Below are positions 9,966-21,129 of a DNA stretch of 64,000 nt, piece by piece (position 1 is the first letter of the stretch; each line of letters opens with the position of its first letter). Source of the stretch: Leucaena leucocephala (taxonomy: Eukaryota > Streptophyta > Magnoliopsida > Fabales > Fabaceae). The notes beneath the pieces were generated by a model that ran no database searches, had not been told where the DNA came from, and saw only the letters and a program-made list of their open reading frames with translations. The stretch covers positions 13,996,501 to 14,060,500 of the forward strand of contig CM073563.1 in assembly GCA_037074615.1 (NCBI GenBank), given 5' to 3'. A program made the position numbers and the translations under genes.

Positions 9966-11137
9966 ACCTTTTTGTTGCAACTGGACGTGAACTTCAGCAG
10001 AAAAATTCTCTTGTTTCATTTGATTGTTGCTTGGTCTAATTGAACTTACTGTAATGGATTTAAAATTGAATTTTGAACACATACTTTTAAACATTGGCAA
10101 GCTTGATGAACTATGAGTTACTTGTTTCATTGATTTACTACTGGAAATTGTGCAGCATGAATGATTGATCTCATATATTTTGTTTGATATTCATGCAAGC
10201 TTGTCATTGTGAGTTGATTAATATGAGTAAGCTAGATGGAAGGAATTTAAGCCTCTAATAGATACTCATTACATTGTGTGATACCATCTAGTTTGGTAAC
10301 TTTACAGAACTTATCTCAATCCTTGATTCAAAACCACATTGGCTTCTTGGAATTGTGAATATGATAAGGGCATTTCTTTCAAAACCCTTTTGCCCAAACA
10401 GTAGCCACATAAAAAATTAAATCCTTTGCTTAACCCCTTTGAGACCTTCACTTTCTTTTAAAATTCTATCATTTATTAATGAATGCTGTACGGGGTACTT
10501 GCTACTGTGAAATAACTGATAAATTATACCACTTGTTAGATATTTGAACTTCAATGTTTTTGCTATCTGTTTCAATAGTGAAAGAAAACAAAAGCAAAAA
10601 GAAAAAGTATAGAAAAGAGGAAAAGATAGAAAGAAAGAAGAAATAGACCAGAAAGAACAAAAGTAATATTCAACTTGAATGAAAGGAAAATATTTGGTAC
10701 TCTCTGCAGTTGCAAGTTCAGATTAGATTGGAGAATTAAGATCATGTGCAGTATTTCATTAATCATTGACATTTATTTCCATTTCATCACTTAGCCTTTC
10801 CAACATTACAACCTAATAAAGACCCTTCGATTCCTAACCCTTGTGGCATGTAGTGATAGAGATGTATGATGGTTACAAGCCTATAGGAAGCCTAAACTAG
10901 ATGGTTGAGTGAAACGCTACACCTTGTGAGGAAATCTCAACCTAGTTGCTTACTATGATTTCATTGCATGATTTGGATTCTTTGATTGATATGAGATTAG
11001 CTTGGATTGCTGCCAATTGAAAGAAAAAGATTGATGACTACAAGTACTTATGCTGAATCTGTTTTACCAAATATGTTAAACATGTGTGTTTGAATTTCAA
11101 TTTTGATCCACAATTTTGCTCGGAGTGCAAAAGCTCA
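9966..11137 (+). other. gypsy 3' non-coding region
   Basis: About 1.2 kb without a supported gene. It includes a purine-rich A/G stretch (about 10577-10690) that gives a spurious minus-strand frame. No env-like frame, transmembrane protein or tRNA is visible. Confidence 0.6.
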
Positions 11138-11149
11138 GTGTGGGGGAGT
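11138..11149 (+). other. polypurine tract of the gypsy element
   Basis: GTGTGGGGGAGT, immediately before the 3' LTR start TGATAAACTC. Confidence 0.88.
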
Positions 11150-12553
11150 TGATAAACTCATATTTGTAGTAATTTGTAGTTATCAATATATTGAGTAGTT
11201 ATCAAATAAACTAATATTCAGAACAGTTGATTAATTGATATAAATTTAGTGCTTAAAGTGAATAAATAATCTATTTATTCTAATTTTCTATCACAAACCA
11301 ATACTTTAAGGGAGAATGACAGCTGGACTAAAGGAGTTGATGGCATGTGATAGCACATGGGCTAGATCCAAGAATTGAGAAACATATTGCAAGTTGGAGA
11401 TCATGCATATGCTGGCACATGGAGAAGTACTATTCACGCACACAGAACTGTTCACGCACACACAATAGAATCACATATTCCAGCAGCAGCTCATGCACTC
11501 CACACATCATTCATACCATTTCAGCTACCCTTCACATCCTTCCACACCTATATTAAGGGGGTCTGCTTCTGCCACACCATTCCATATTAAGGGGGTCTAC
11601 TTCTGCCACACCATTCCATATTAAGGGGGTCTGCTTCTGCCATATTCTAGCTTCCACTCATTCTAATCATTCATCACTCCACATCCATCCCATTCCAGAC
11701 ACGCCATTTCCTTTTATTTCCATTTCTCTCTCCATTTTCTATTATGTACTTTCCTCTGTTCTAGTCAATAGAACCAGAGGGAAGTTATGCAGTTCATCTT
11801 CATCTTCTTCTATCATTTTTACCATGACTATTGCTGTGTTTTTTGTTACTACTGAAGTTCAGATAGCAATGCAAGGCTCAACCGCTGTGCTCTCTTAGAG
11901 ATGATGCTGAACCATAATCCTTGAGTTGAATAGGGAGTTCATTGTGTCTTTTAATTTAGAGTTAATTGTATCGAGTTGATATAGTTAATTCTGTAATTAA
12001 TGATGCAATTAGAGTAGTAGAGAACAAAGAAGTAGGGAACCGAGTTGGATTTCTTATTTATGCATAACTATCCTTCGATTGCTTTGTATCTTTGATCAAG
12101 TTGAACATAACTGTGATTAATTGAAGTGATTCTATTTAATTCATATTCTGCTATATCTGAGTTGAATGATTCTTAATCTCTTTTAATGTCTACGAGTTAT
12201 AGCTTTGATTCAATTTAGCTAGCAAGTTGTTAGCTAACATATTCTAATTCAATCGATCTAATCCTCATATTCTGTGGATAATAAAGGAAAGGTAATCTCC
12301 AAGGGAGCACGCTTGTCATTCATTCATCTCATCATCATAAACACTAAAAATATAAACAATAGCATATAATTTACTTTTAGTAGCTAGATTGGCACTCATC
12401 AAACAACATTTCTTTAACTCGTTAATTTATGGCTCATTCGATTAATTATGAACTTCTACATCCATTTAGGCTCCTTGTGAATCGACCTAGGTCAGCCTCC
12501 ATTTTACTTTTAGTTAGATTAGTTTTGTTTGATGATTAAAACAATAGTTATCA
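11150..12553 (+). repeat. gypsy 3' LTR (1404 bp)
   Basis: Partner of 3855-5250 with the same TGATAAACTC and GTTATCA ends. It differs by numerous substitutions, loss of a stretch near its start, and a private triplication of a 34-bp unit at about 11552-11640. Confidence 0.92.
11552..11640 (+). repeat. 34-bp tandem triplication in the gypsy 3' LTR
   Basis: ATTAAGGGGGTCTGCTTCTG recurs at 11552, 11586 and 11620 with the spacer CCACACCATTCCAT. The 5' LTR has a single copy (near 4312), so the expansion arose after insertion or during copying. Confidence 0.88.
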
Positions 12554-12558
12554 CTTAT
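12554..12558 (+). repeat. target-site duplication (right), gypsy element
   Basis: CTTAT, matching 3850-3854. Satellite resumes with CACCAATCTCAAC. Confidence 0.9.
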
Positions 12559-14584
12559 CACCAATCTCAACCTTCAATATATAATGTAAAATGCTCACTT
12601 TCCTTAAGATATGATTCTATGTATGTCAAAAAAGAGTCATCGATTATTTTTTGTTAATTTTAGACAAATGTAGCAAACTTTTGGCACCAGTCTCGACTAT
12701 AATGGAAACTCACCCCAATCTCAACTTTCAATATGAATTATAGAATGCCACTTTTCTTTAGATATGGGTCTATGTCGCAAAGGGTTATCGAATGTTGCTA
12801 GTTAGTTTTAGGCAAAGGTAGCCAAAATCATGGCACTTTTCACGACTATAATGAAAACTCACCACCAATCTCAACTTTTAATATGCATTCTAGAATCTCC
12901 ACATTCTTAAGATATAGGTCCATATAGGTCACAAAAGATTCATCGATTGTTTCAAGTTAATTTTAGGCAAAAGTAAGAACATTTTGGCACCTTTCCAACT
13001 ATAATGAAAACTTATCACCAATCTTAACTTTCAATACGCATTGTAGAATGCCACTTTCCTTAAGATATAGGTTCATATAGGTCACAAAAGTGTCATTCAT
13101 TGCTTCTAGTTAGTTTTAGGCTAAGGTAGCCAAATTTTGGCACTTTTCTCGAGTATAGTGAAAACTCACCACCAATATGAACTTTCAATATGTATTCTAG
13201 AATGCCACATTCCTTAATATATGGGTCCATGTAGGTCACAAAAGAGTCATCCATTGTTTTTACTTAGTTTTAGTCAAAGGTAGCCAAATTCTGGGACTTT
13301 TTTTAGTATAGAGAAAACTCACCATAAATATCAACTTTCAATGTGTAATCTAGAATGCCCATTTTCCTTAAAATATGATTCCATGTATGTCACAAAATAG
13401 TCATTGATTGTTACACATTAGTTTTAGGCAAATGTAGCAAAATTATGGCTCCTTTCTCGACTATAATGAAAACACACCACCAATCTCAACTTTCAATATG
13501 TATTCTAGAATCTCCATATTCTTAAGATATGGGTCTATATAGGTCATAGAAGAGCCATCGATTGTTTCAAGTTAATTTTAGGCAAATGTAAGAAAATTTT
13601 GGCACCTTTCTCGACTATAATAAAAACTCACAATCAATCTTAACTTTCAATATGCATTGTAGAATGCCACTTTCCATAAGAGATATGTTCATGTTGGTCA
13701 CAAAAGTGTCATCCATTGCTTCTAGTTAGTTTTAGGCTAAGGTAGCCAAATTTTGGCACTTTTCTCGAGTATAGTGAAAACTCACCACCAATCTCAACTT
13801 TCAATATGCATTCTAGAATCGCCACATTCTTAAGATATAGGTCCATATAGGTCACAAAATAGTCATCGATTGTTACAAGTTAGTTTTAGGCAAATATAGC
13901 AAAATTTTTGTTCCTTTCTCAACTATAATGAAAACACACCACCAACATCAACTTTCAATATGGATTTTAGAATGCCCACTTTGCTGAATATTTCGGTCAA
14001 TGTAGGTCAAAAAAATGTCATCCATTGTTTCAAGGTAGTTTTAGGCAAATGTAGCAAAATTTGGCACCTTACTCGACTATAATGAAAACCCACCACCAAT
14101 GTCAACCTTCAATATGCAATCTAAAATGCCCACTTTTCTTAAGATATGGGTCCATGTAGGTCACAAAAGAGCATTGATTCAAGTTAGTTTTAGACAAATC
14201 TAGCTAAATTTTGTCACATTTCTTGACTATAATAAAAACTCACTACCAATCTCAACTTTCAAGATGAATTATAAAATGCCATTTTGACTAAGATATGGGT
14301 CTATGTAGGTCACAAAAGAGTTATTGATTATTTCTAGTTAGTTTTAGGTAAAGGTAACCAAAATTATACCACTTTCCACAATTATAATGAAAACTCCCCC
14401 AATCTCAAATTTCAATATGCATTCTAGAATGCAATTTCCTAAAGATATTGGTCCATGTAGATCACAAAAGAGTCATCCATTGTTTTAAAGTAGTTTTAGG
14501 CATATGTAGCAAAACGTTGGCACTTTTCTCGACTATAATGAAAAGTGACCACCAATCTCAACTTTCAAAATTAATTCTCAAATG

Positions 14585-16120
14585 TCATTTTCCTTAAGAT
14601 ATGGGTCTATGAAGGTTAGAAAAGAGTTATCGATTGTTTCCTGTTAGTTTTAGGCAAAGGTAGCCAAAATTATAGCACTTTTCACAAGTACAATGAAAAC
14701 CCCCCATCAATCTCAATTTTCAATGTGCATTATAGAATGCCAATTTCCTTAAAATATGGGTCATGTAGGTCACAAAAAGAGTCACCCGTTGATTCAGGGC
14801 TGTTTTAGACAAATGGAGCAAAGCTTTGGTACTTTACTTGACATAGCAATAACTCTCCCCCAATATCAACTTTCAATATCAATTCTAGAATGCCACTTTC
14901 CTTAAGATGTGGGTCAATGTAAGTGACAAAGGAGTTATCAGTTATTTGTAGATAGTTTTAGGCAAAGGGAACCAAAATTGTGGCACTTTTCATGACTATA
15001 ATGAAAACTCACCACCATTATCAACCTTCAATATGCAATCTAGATTGCTCACTTTCCTTAAGATATGGGTCCATATAGGTTACCAAAGAGTTATCGATTG
15101 TTTCTAGTTAGTTTTAGGAAAAGTTAGCAAAAATTATAGCACTTTCCATAATTATAATGAAAACTTCCCACCAATCTCAAATTTCAATATTCATTCTAGA
15201 ATGCCATTTTCCCGAAGATATGGGTTCATGTAGGTCACAAAAGAGCCATCCATTGTTTCAAGGTAGTCTTAGGAAAATGTAGCAAAACTTTGGCACTTTT
15301 CTCCACTATAATGAAAAGTGACCATGAATCTCAACTTTGAAAATGCATTATCGAATGCAATTTTCCTAAAGATATGGGTCCATGAAGGTCAGAAAAGAAT
15401 TATCAGTTGTTTCTTGTTAGTATTAGGCAAAGGTAGCCAAAATTATAGCACTTTTCACAAGTATAATGAAAATACCCCACCAATCTCAATTTTCAATATG
15501 CATTCTAGAATGCTACTTTCCTTAAGATATGGATCCATGTAGGTCACAAAAAGAGTCACCCATTGATTCAAGGTAGTTTTAGACAAATGGAGCAAAGCTT
15601 TGGCACTTTACTTGACTATAGTGATAACTCACCCCGAATCTCAACTTTCAATATGAATTCTAGAATGCCACTTTCCTTAAAATATGTGTCCAAATACGTC
15701 ACAAAAGAGTTATCGATTGTTGCTAGTTTGTTTTAGGCAAAAGGTAGCCAAAATTGTGGCACTTTTGATGACTATAATGAAAACTCACCACCAATCTTAA
15801 CTTTTAGTATGCATTCTACAATACCCATTTTCCTTATGATATCGGTCTATGTAGGTCAAAAAAGTGTCATCCCTTGTTTCAATGTAGTTTTAGGCAAATA
15901 TAGCAACACTTTGGCCCTTTACTTCACTATAATGAAAACCTCCCACCATTGTCAACCTTCAATATGCAATCTACATTGCCCACTTACCTTAAGATATGGG
16001 TCCAAGTAAGTTACAAAAGAGTTATTGATTGTTTCTAGTTAGTTTTTAGGCAAAGGTAGCCAAAATTATAGACTTTCCACAATTATAAGGAAAACTCCCT
16101 ACCAATCTCAACTTTCAATA
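14585..16120 (+). repeat. relic HOR, period about 773 bp (5 monomers)
   Basis: The monomer variant GGTC(T/C)ATGAAGGT(T/C)AGAAAAG with TTTTCACAAGTA(C/T)AATG occurs at about 14603 and 15376. The following variant with GATTCA(A/G)GG(G/T)(C/A)(T/G)GTTTTAGACAAATGGAGC occurs at about 14790 and 15563. The period is degenerate. Confidence 0.65.
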
Positions 16121-16708
16121 TCAATTATAGAATGCTACTTTCCTTAAGATATGGGTCCATGAAGGTCAGAAAAGAGTTATCGATTGTTCTAGGTTAGTTT
16201 AGGCACATGTAACCAAAATTATGGCACTTTTCATGACTATATTGAAAACTCACCACCAATCTCAACTTTCAATATACAATCTAGAATGCCACCTTTCCTT
16301 AAGATTTCAGTCCACGTAGGTCAAAAAAGAGTCATCCATTATTTCAAGGTAGTTTTAGGCAAACATAGGGAAACATAGGCACTTTACTCGACAATAATGA
16401 AAACCACCACTATTGTCAAACATCAATATGCAATCTAAATTGCCCACTTTCCTTAGGATATTGGTCCATTTAGGTCACAAAAGAGTCACCCATTATTTCA
16501 AGGTAGTTTTAGGCAAAGGCAGCCCAAATTGTGGCACTTTCGATAACTTTAATTCAAAATCACCATAATCTCAACTTTTAATATGCGTTCTAGAATTGTC
16601 ACTTTCCTTAAGATTTCGGTCCATATAGGTAAAAAGAGAGCCATCAATTGTTTCAAGGTAGTTTTAGGCAAATGTAACAAAACTTTGGAACTTTACTTGT
16701 CTATAGTG

Positions 16709-16713
16709 ATAAC
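16709..16713 (+). repeat. target-site duplication (left), copia solo LTR
   Basis: ATAAC, repeated at 21130-21134. Confidence 0.9.
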
Positions 16714-16812
16714 TGTTGGAAAACGTGCCCTAGGGGCTAATCATTGTCTTATAAAATTATTGATTTATGAGTTTATCAATTGTATTATCATATTATTTGC
16801 ATGTTTACTGTG

Positions 16813-16817
16813 ATGAC
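16813..16817 (+). repeat. target-site duplication (left), nested gypsy LTR
   Basis: ATGAC, repeated at 19642-19646. The undisturbed LTR at 240-2238 has one GATGACCATCC at this place. Confidence 0.88.
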
Positions 16818-18170
16818 TGTAATATCCTTAATCTTCTGTACTAGTTCCTATGTACAGATTAAACGGAATATATGAGCTCTGTTTCTGGAAAAACATGTGT
16901 ACCTTTATGTAAAGAAAAGGATTAAATTGCAAAAGAAAGGAAATTAAGGGACCTAAATGCAATTATGAAAAGTTTAAAGTTAGGAATGAAAGGAAGACAA
17001 AAATATGGGGTCTTAAAGTGTAATTTTAGCCAAATTAAGGGACTTAATTATAAAGAAGGAAAAGTTCCCTGGGGCTAAAGTATAATTAAAGAAAATAGGC
17101 CAGAAGTGGATTGCACCGCCCGACAGCATTTCAGTCCCAGATTCTACCAGAAGGTAGGGCAGGTGACGCCGGGTAACCAAGCCTAATACCGGAATTTTTG
17201 AAGACTCCAGATAGCCAGAAATGGACTGATCGTCTAAAAGTTATAAAAATTTATACCGGATACCCTAGATTTCAGATATAAGTGGGAAAATACAGGATGA
17301 TGCGCCTTTATGGACGGATGTCGGGAAACTGACAGGATACCGATAGGAGGTCTGTAGGAAAAGTTATTCACAAAATAAAGAAATCCAGACGGAGTGTGAG
17401 GCCTCCGGGGATCCGGGTAGGAGATTTATCGGTATTTTTAAAGAGGCTGAATGCGATCGGATGACTTCGGTCAGATGACCGTTATAACCCCCAAGGATGC
17501 CTAAACACAGTAGGACACTATATCTGGGAAAAAGAGCCGGTGTCCAGAAAAGGTATATACTCGGTAAATAATAGTTAAAATATTCAATGAATTGTGTTAA
17601 AGGAAGATTCCTCGTAATGCGTGCCATACAGGTAATGGACCCAGGAAGCCCGAAAATGGCGCCATTAGAGGCCCAATAAGACTCTTGGACTGATAGGTGG
17701 GCCAGTGTCCAGCAGAACCCCGGAAAAGTGCGAAATTACGAAAATGCCCCTATATTGTACAAAAAGGGCAGCAGATGAATATAGGGTATTCTGGTCATTT
17801 TGGACAGACCCAGAGGTCAAGACATGTCTAAATAAGGTTGACTAGAGCTAGTATAAGCTTTGACCGGGTCCAGAAAGGTGTGAAATGATGATTTTGCCCT
17901 TAGGGATTAAAATAGGACAAGATAGGGCACCAAGGGCATTTTGGTCATTTCGCAGGGGATCTGTAATTGAGTCTGGACCCAGTATTAAAAATTTAATGAC
18001 ATAAAGGGTCTAGATACTAAATGTGAGGTAAGTAGACATAAAAAAGGATCTTCAGAAATATCAGATTCAGAAAACGGCACGTTTTTCGAGGCGATGGACC
18101 GGGCCGGTTCCAGATTGGACCAGAAAGCTTCCAGAACCTCCAAATTTCGTCACATGAAGAATATGGGTGG

Positions 18171-18204
18171 TGAGGTGTCCTATGAGGTGTCCCATGAGGT
18201 GTCC
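18171..18204 (+). repeat. 12-bp tandem repeat, about 3 units
   Basis: TGAGGTGTCC(T/C)A recurs three times in the U3 region of the solo gypsy LTR, about 110 bp upstream of its TATA box. It could be a regulatory repeat; no function can be shown. Confidence 0.8.
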
Positions 18205-18309
18205 AGGGTGATGCAGTAAAAAGAATTAAAGAAAATAGGAAATTCCAGGAAAAACCAGGACCACATGTTCAGATGGTTTCAAAATTCCAAGAATGCCATC
18301 CATTAAAGC

Positions 18310-18317
18310 TATAAATA
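18310..18317 (+). promoter_or_regulatory. TATA box of the solo gypsy LTR
   Basis: TATAAATA followed by a C-rich run and, 45-90 bp downstream, a long A/G tract (18359-18410). This is the usual layout of a core promoter and 5' untranslated region in long plant gypsy LTRs. Confidence 0.65.
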
Positions 18318-18460
18318 CCCCCTTCCCCTCCCATTTTATGCATCCCACGTTTTTGACAAGAAAAGAGAGAGAAAGAAGAGAGAGAAGGAGAAAGAAAGAA
18401 AGAAAGGAAGTTCTGGTGGAGTTGGAAGTAGTAAGGAAGTTCTGAAGCTCTGCTTTTGAG

Positions 18461-18710
18461 GTAATAACTAATCCTAGCTCTTATGTAATGTCTTTGTGAT
18501 GTGTTGTTTTGTTTGGTTGATTGTTGTCCTATATGTTATGCTTGAAGCTCTACTCCAATGCTATGATCATATGTTATTGAATATGGAAGCATGCAGCATA
18601 CTTATCTGTACACAGTCACAAGCAAGCACCGTCACTTTGCATTACATATTTTGTTATGATTGTTGTTACTGGGATTCTTTTGAATCTCATTCCCAAACAT
18701 AACATTACAG
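18461..18710 (+). other. candidate 5' untranslated intron in the solo gypsy LTR
   Basis: GAG|GTAATAACTAATCC at 18458 is a good plant splice donor and AACATTACAG|GGGAGG ending at 18710 is a good acceptor. The T-rich 250 bp between them fit an intron in the leader of the element transcript. This is inference from site quality only. Confidence 0.35.
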
Positions 18711-19641
18711 GGGAGGTTCTGTCAAAATAAAATTTGGAAATCTTAAGAGACACCGGTAGGCTGCCGAAATTCTGACAACGAAGACGGAACAAAGAAAGGA
18801 ACTGATACGTACTGTGTACGTAGTGCTGTCTAAGGAGGCTGGAAGTGAGTGGACCCAGCAGGTTCATCCAGTCTTTCCTGGGTACTACGTAGAATGGTAG
18901 TTCGCATAAGGGAATTACCGAATCGGTACAACATCAGTTACTTTCTAAAGAAGAATTGCAGCAGTTATGCTACCGGTTTTTAGACAGAAAAGGATGTAAT
19001 AAAATATGAGGGAGTTAATCATGCACTAATATATAACAGTTGATTATTTATTAATTGTTATCTGGCCTGCATGACTGATATGTGTTGGCTATAGGCTTGA
19101 GTATGTAAAGACTAAATGCTGAAAATAGGCTCAGTGAACAGTAACTCGTGAAGACCCATTCATGTTTGATAAATCATTAAAAATAGTAAATGATTGAATT
19201 AATGTACGAAATTTTTAGGGTAAAAAGTAGACATACTAAGATTTAATTTGGTATATAGAATGTCTAATTTGGATGTATACACGAAAAGATATAAATTGTT
19301 AAAGTTGGGACCAGAATGCTGGATTCAGGAGAAAGTCATTGGATGAACAGTAAGATTGAAACGTTGACCCACGTGAAATTTGTCAAGGATTGGTCAAAAA
19401 ATGATTTTTCCCTGAAATATATTTGAGTTAGCTTCATGTAGCAATTTGAACCACTTCATTTCGATTTTTATAGAATTAGTTATAAATTTTCAAAATCAGG
19501 TCACTCATCTGGAATTTGCCACAGTGAACAGTACTCGATATGAATAAAATTCCAGATTAAGTGTTTAGACTTCAATGACCCTGAAAGTGGTTTCAGTGCT
19601 ACTGAATGGTCCCTAAGATGTATAAATATAAGGATGTGAGA

Positions 19642-19646
19642 ATGAC
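19642..19646 (+). repeat. target-site duplication (right), nested gypsy LTR
   Basis: ATGAC, matching 16813-16817. Confidence 0.88.
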
Positions 19647-21129
19647 CATCCTTGGATAATTCATGATCTTATCCTAAATGTCCCTGGTCGATCATCTGTG
19701 CGGGAGCAGAGATAAAATAAGACCAGTATGACTTTGAACTTTGACCTGAGATCATCATGGATTCCTACATGACAATCTCTCAGCTTTGACCTAGTCAAAA
19801 GTCACTTTTGACCGAGTGATCATAAAGACTATGTTCGGGCTTAGTGGTTTTTCATGCGGAGGAATGTGAATAGTCAAGATGGAATTTGTCCCTCATATTC
19901 GTAGAGAGATATTACTAGGCCCCTCGATGAGTGAGTTTGAGAAATGTATGGCCATACTGTAATGGAAAGGTAGTTCCATTTCTATAGTCAGACTACTCAG
20001 GGATCGAGAAAGTAACGGTCAGGAATAGGAGGATGACATTATCCATGCCTCATCCATAACCAAAATATCGCGTGACAGAAGGGACATGATATAGTTGTAT
20101 AAAAGGTTACATCGTTTATCGATCCTCATATGATTTGGGTAGTCGTTATGTTTTGCTAGAGACCGCTTGCGACTTGTGGGCCAGTATAGCAAATGGCCCA
20201 CTGCCAACTTCATATGGGCCTACAGGGTCACACACAAAATAGCCTAACACGAGCTATGATGTCCAGATTCATTGAATCTAAGACGTGTTTAGATTCAATG
20301 AATGATCCAGGGTTGATGTATATATTTATTTATATTTATATTCGTATATATGTAAATTCGTGTATATATATATTATATATAAGGTATATATAGGATTTAA
20401 TTTATAAGAATAAATTAAATCTCTATCACGTTTGAATTTGAAATTCAAATTGATAGGATATCTCAAATTTGATTTATGAGAATAAATCAAATATAGTCCA
20501 ATCTTATCTTTATTTAAATTAAATAAATAGGTAAATTAAATATGTGGGACGGATTTAATATAAAAATTATTTATTTAATTAGTTTCTTATCAAATTATAC
20601 AATATGTGATATTGTATTAATTTTAGAATTAATATAGATTAATTCCAAGATCCAATTCGATTGAGAAAAACGCAGAGCATCCTATATATCTGATTTTAGG
20701 AGCTACGTTTTTAGTACACAACACATAACACTAAAGGTCGAACAGAATCTGCAAAAGGTTTGCAGATAAGAAACTGTTGAAGTAGAGACGGAGAGGATGA
20801 ATTCTTGAGAGAACCTTGGAGGGACAGGAGATGCTAGCATGTCGTTCGTGGTTGGAACACTGTTCGTGTGGATACCAGTAGAGGAAGCTGACCTGAGGCG
20901 TCGACTTCTTGCGATCAGAAAGAGAGCACGAGCCACGGAGAGAAGCTGTGGACATCTTCTTGCGATCGGAAAGAAATCACCAGTCATGGAGAAAAGCTGT
21001 GGAAGTTGCTGAGGAACACCAAGGGTAATGCTTCTTTCCACTTGACTTAAACACATACGGTAGATCCTGGTAAGGAATGGGAAAAAATTTTTAAATTAAT
21101 TTCTACTGTGTGTCTTCCAATTCCTTACA

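Larger units (their letters stand above)
3855..12553 (+). mobile_element. defective Ty3/gypsy LTR retrotransposon (Tat/Athila-like), 8.7 kb
   Basis: It is bounded by two LTRs (TGATAAACTC...GTTATCA) and a perfect 5-bp duplication in satellite DNA. Order: 5' LTR, primer-binding site, long leader with GTCGCGACC-type repeats, gag remnant, protease frame, short integrase remnants, second block of the same repeats, polypurine tract, 3' LTR. Reverse transcriptase and RNase H are missing, so the copy cannot have moved on its own products in its present form. The LTRs differ by many substitutions and indels, so the insertion is old. Confidence 0.93.
12559..16713 (+). repeat. 153-bp satellite array, diverged block 2
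   Basis: About 27 monomers, same orientation as elsewhere and the most heterogeneous block of the window. Variants with TAGCCAAAATTATAGCAC or ATGTAGCAAAACTTTGG alternate. A 5-monomer period (773 bp) is partly preserved at 14585-16100. No gene; open frames such as 15318-15542 are satellite reads. Confidence 0.95.
16818..19641 (+). mobile_element. 2.8-kb solo LTR of a second Ty3/gypsy family (Del/Tekay-like)
   Basis: The inserted segment starts TGTAATATCCTTA and ends TAAGGATGTGAGA, an imperfect terminal inverted repeat whose expected last bases CA have become GA. It is flanked by ATGAC duplications. A TATA box at 18310-18317, a GA-rich tract just after it and the absence of gag or pol motifs fit a long LTR of the Del/Tekay chromovirus kind. 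The family assignment is from general resemblance, not from protein domains. Confidence 0.75.
16714..21129 (+). mobile_element. copia solo LTR, interrupted by a nested gypsy solo LTR
   Basis: Parts 16714-16817 and 19647-21129 together give a single copia LTR (TGTTGGAAAACGTGCCC ... ATTCCTTACA) of the family at 240-2238. Perfect ATAAC duplications on both sides and no internal domains show a solo LTR, the product of recombination between the two LTRs of a former full element. Relative to 240-2238 it lacks about 130 bp after ACTTTGA at about 19737 and three of four 91-bp hairpin units. Confidence 0.92.

Noticed and set aside
9966..11137. env-like gene after gypsy pol
   Set aside because: No open frame above about 90 codons, and none with signal or membrane segments; frames at 9861-10130 and 10572-10772 are antisense and unsupported.
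17364..17627. 87-codon minus-strand frame in the solo gypsy LTR
   Set aside because: No recognisable domain, and it lies within LTR U3 DNA without coding signs.
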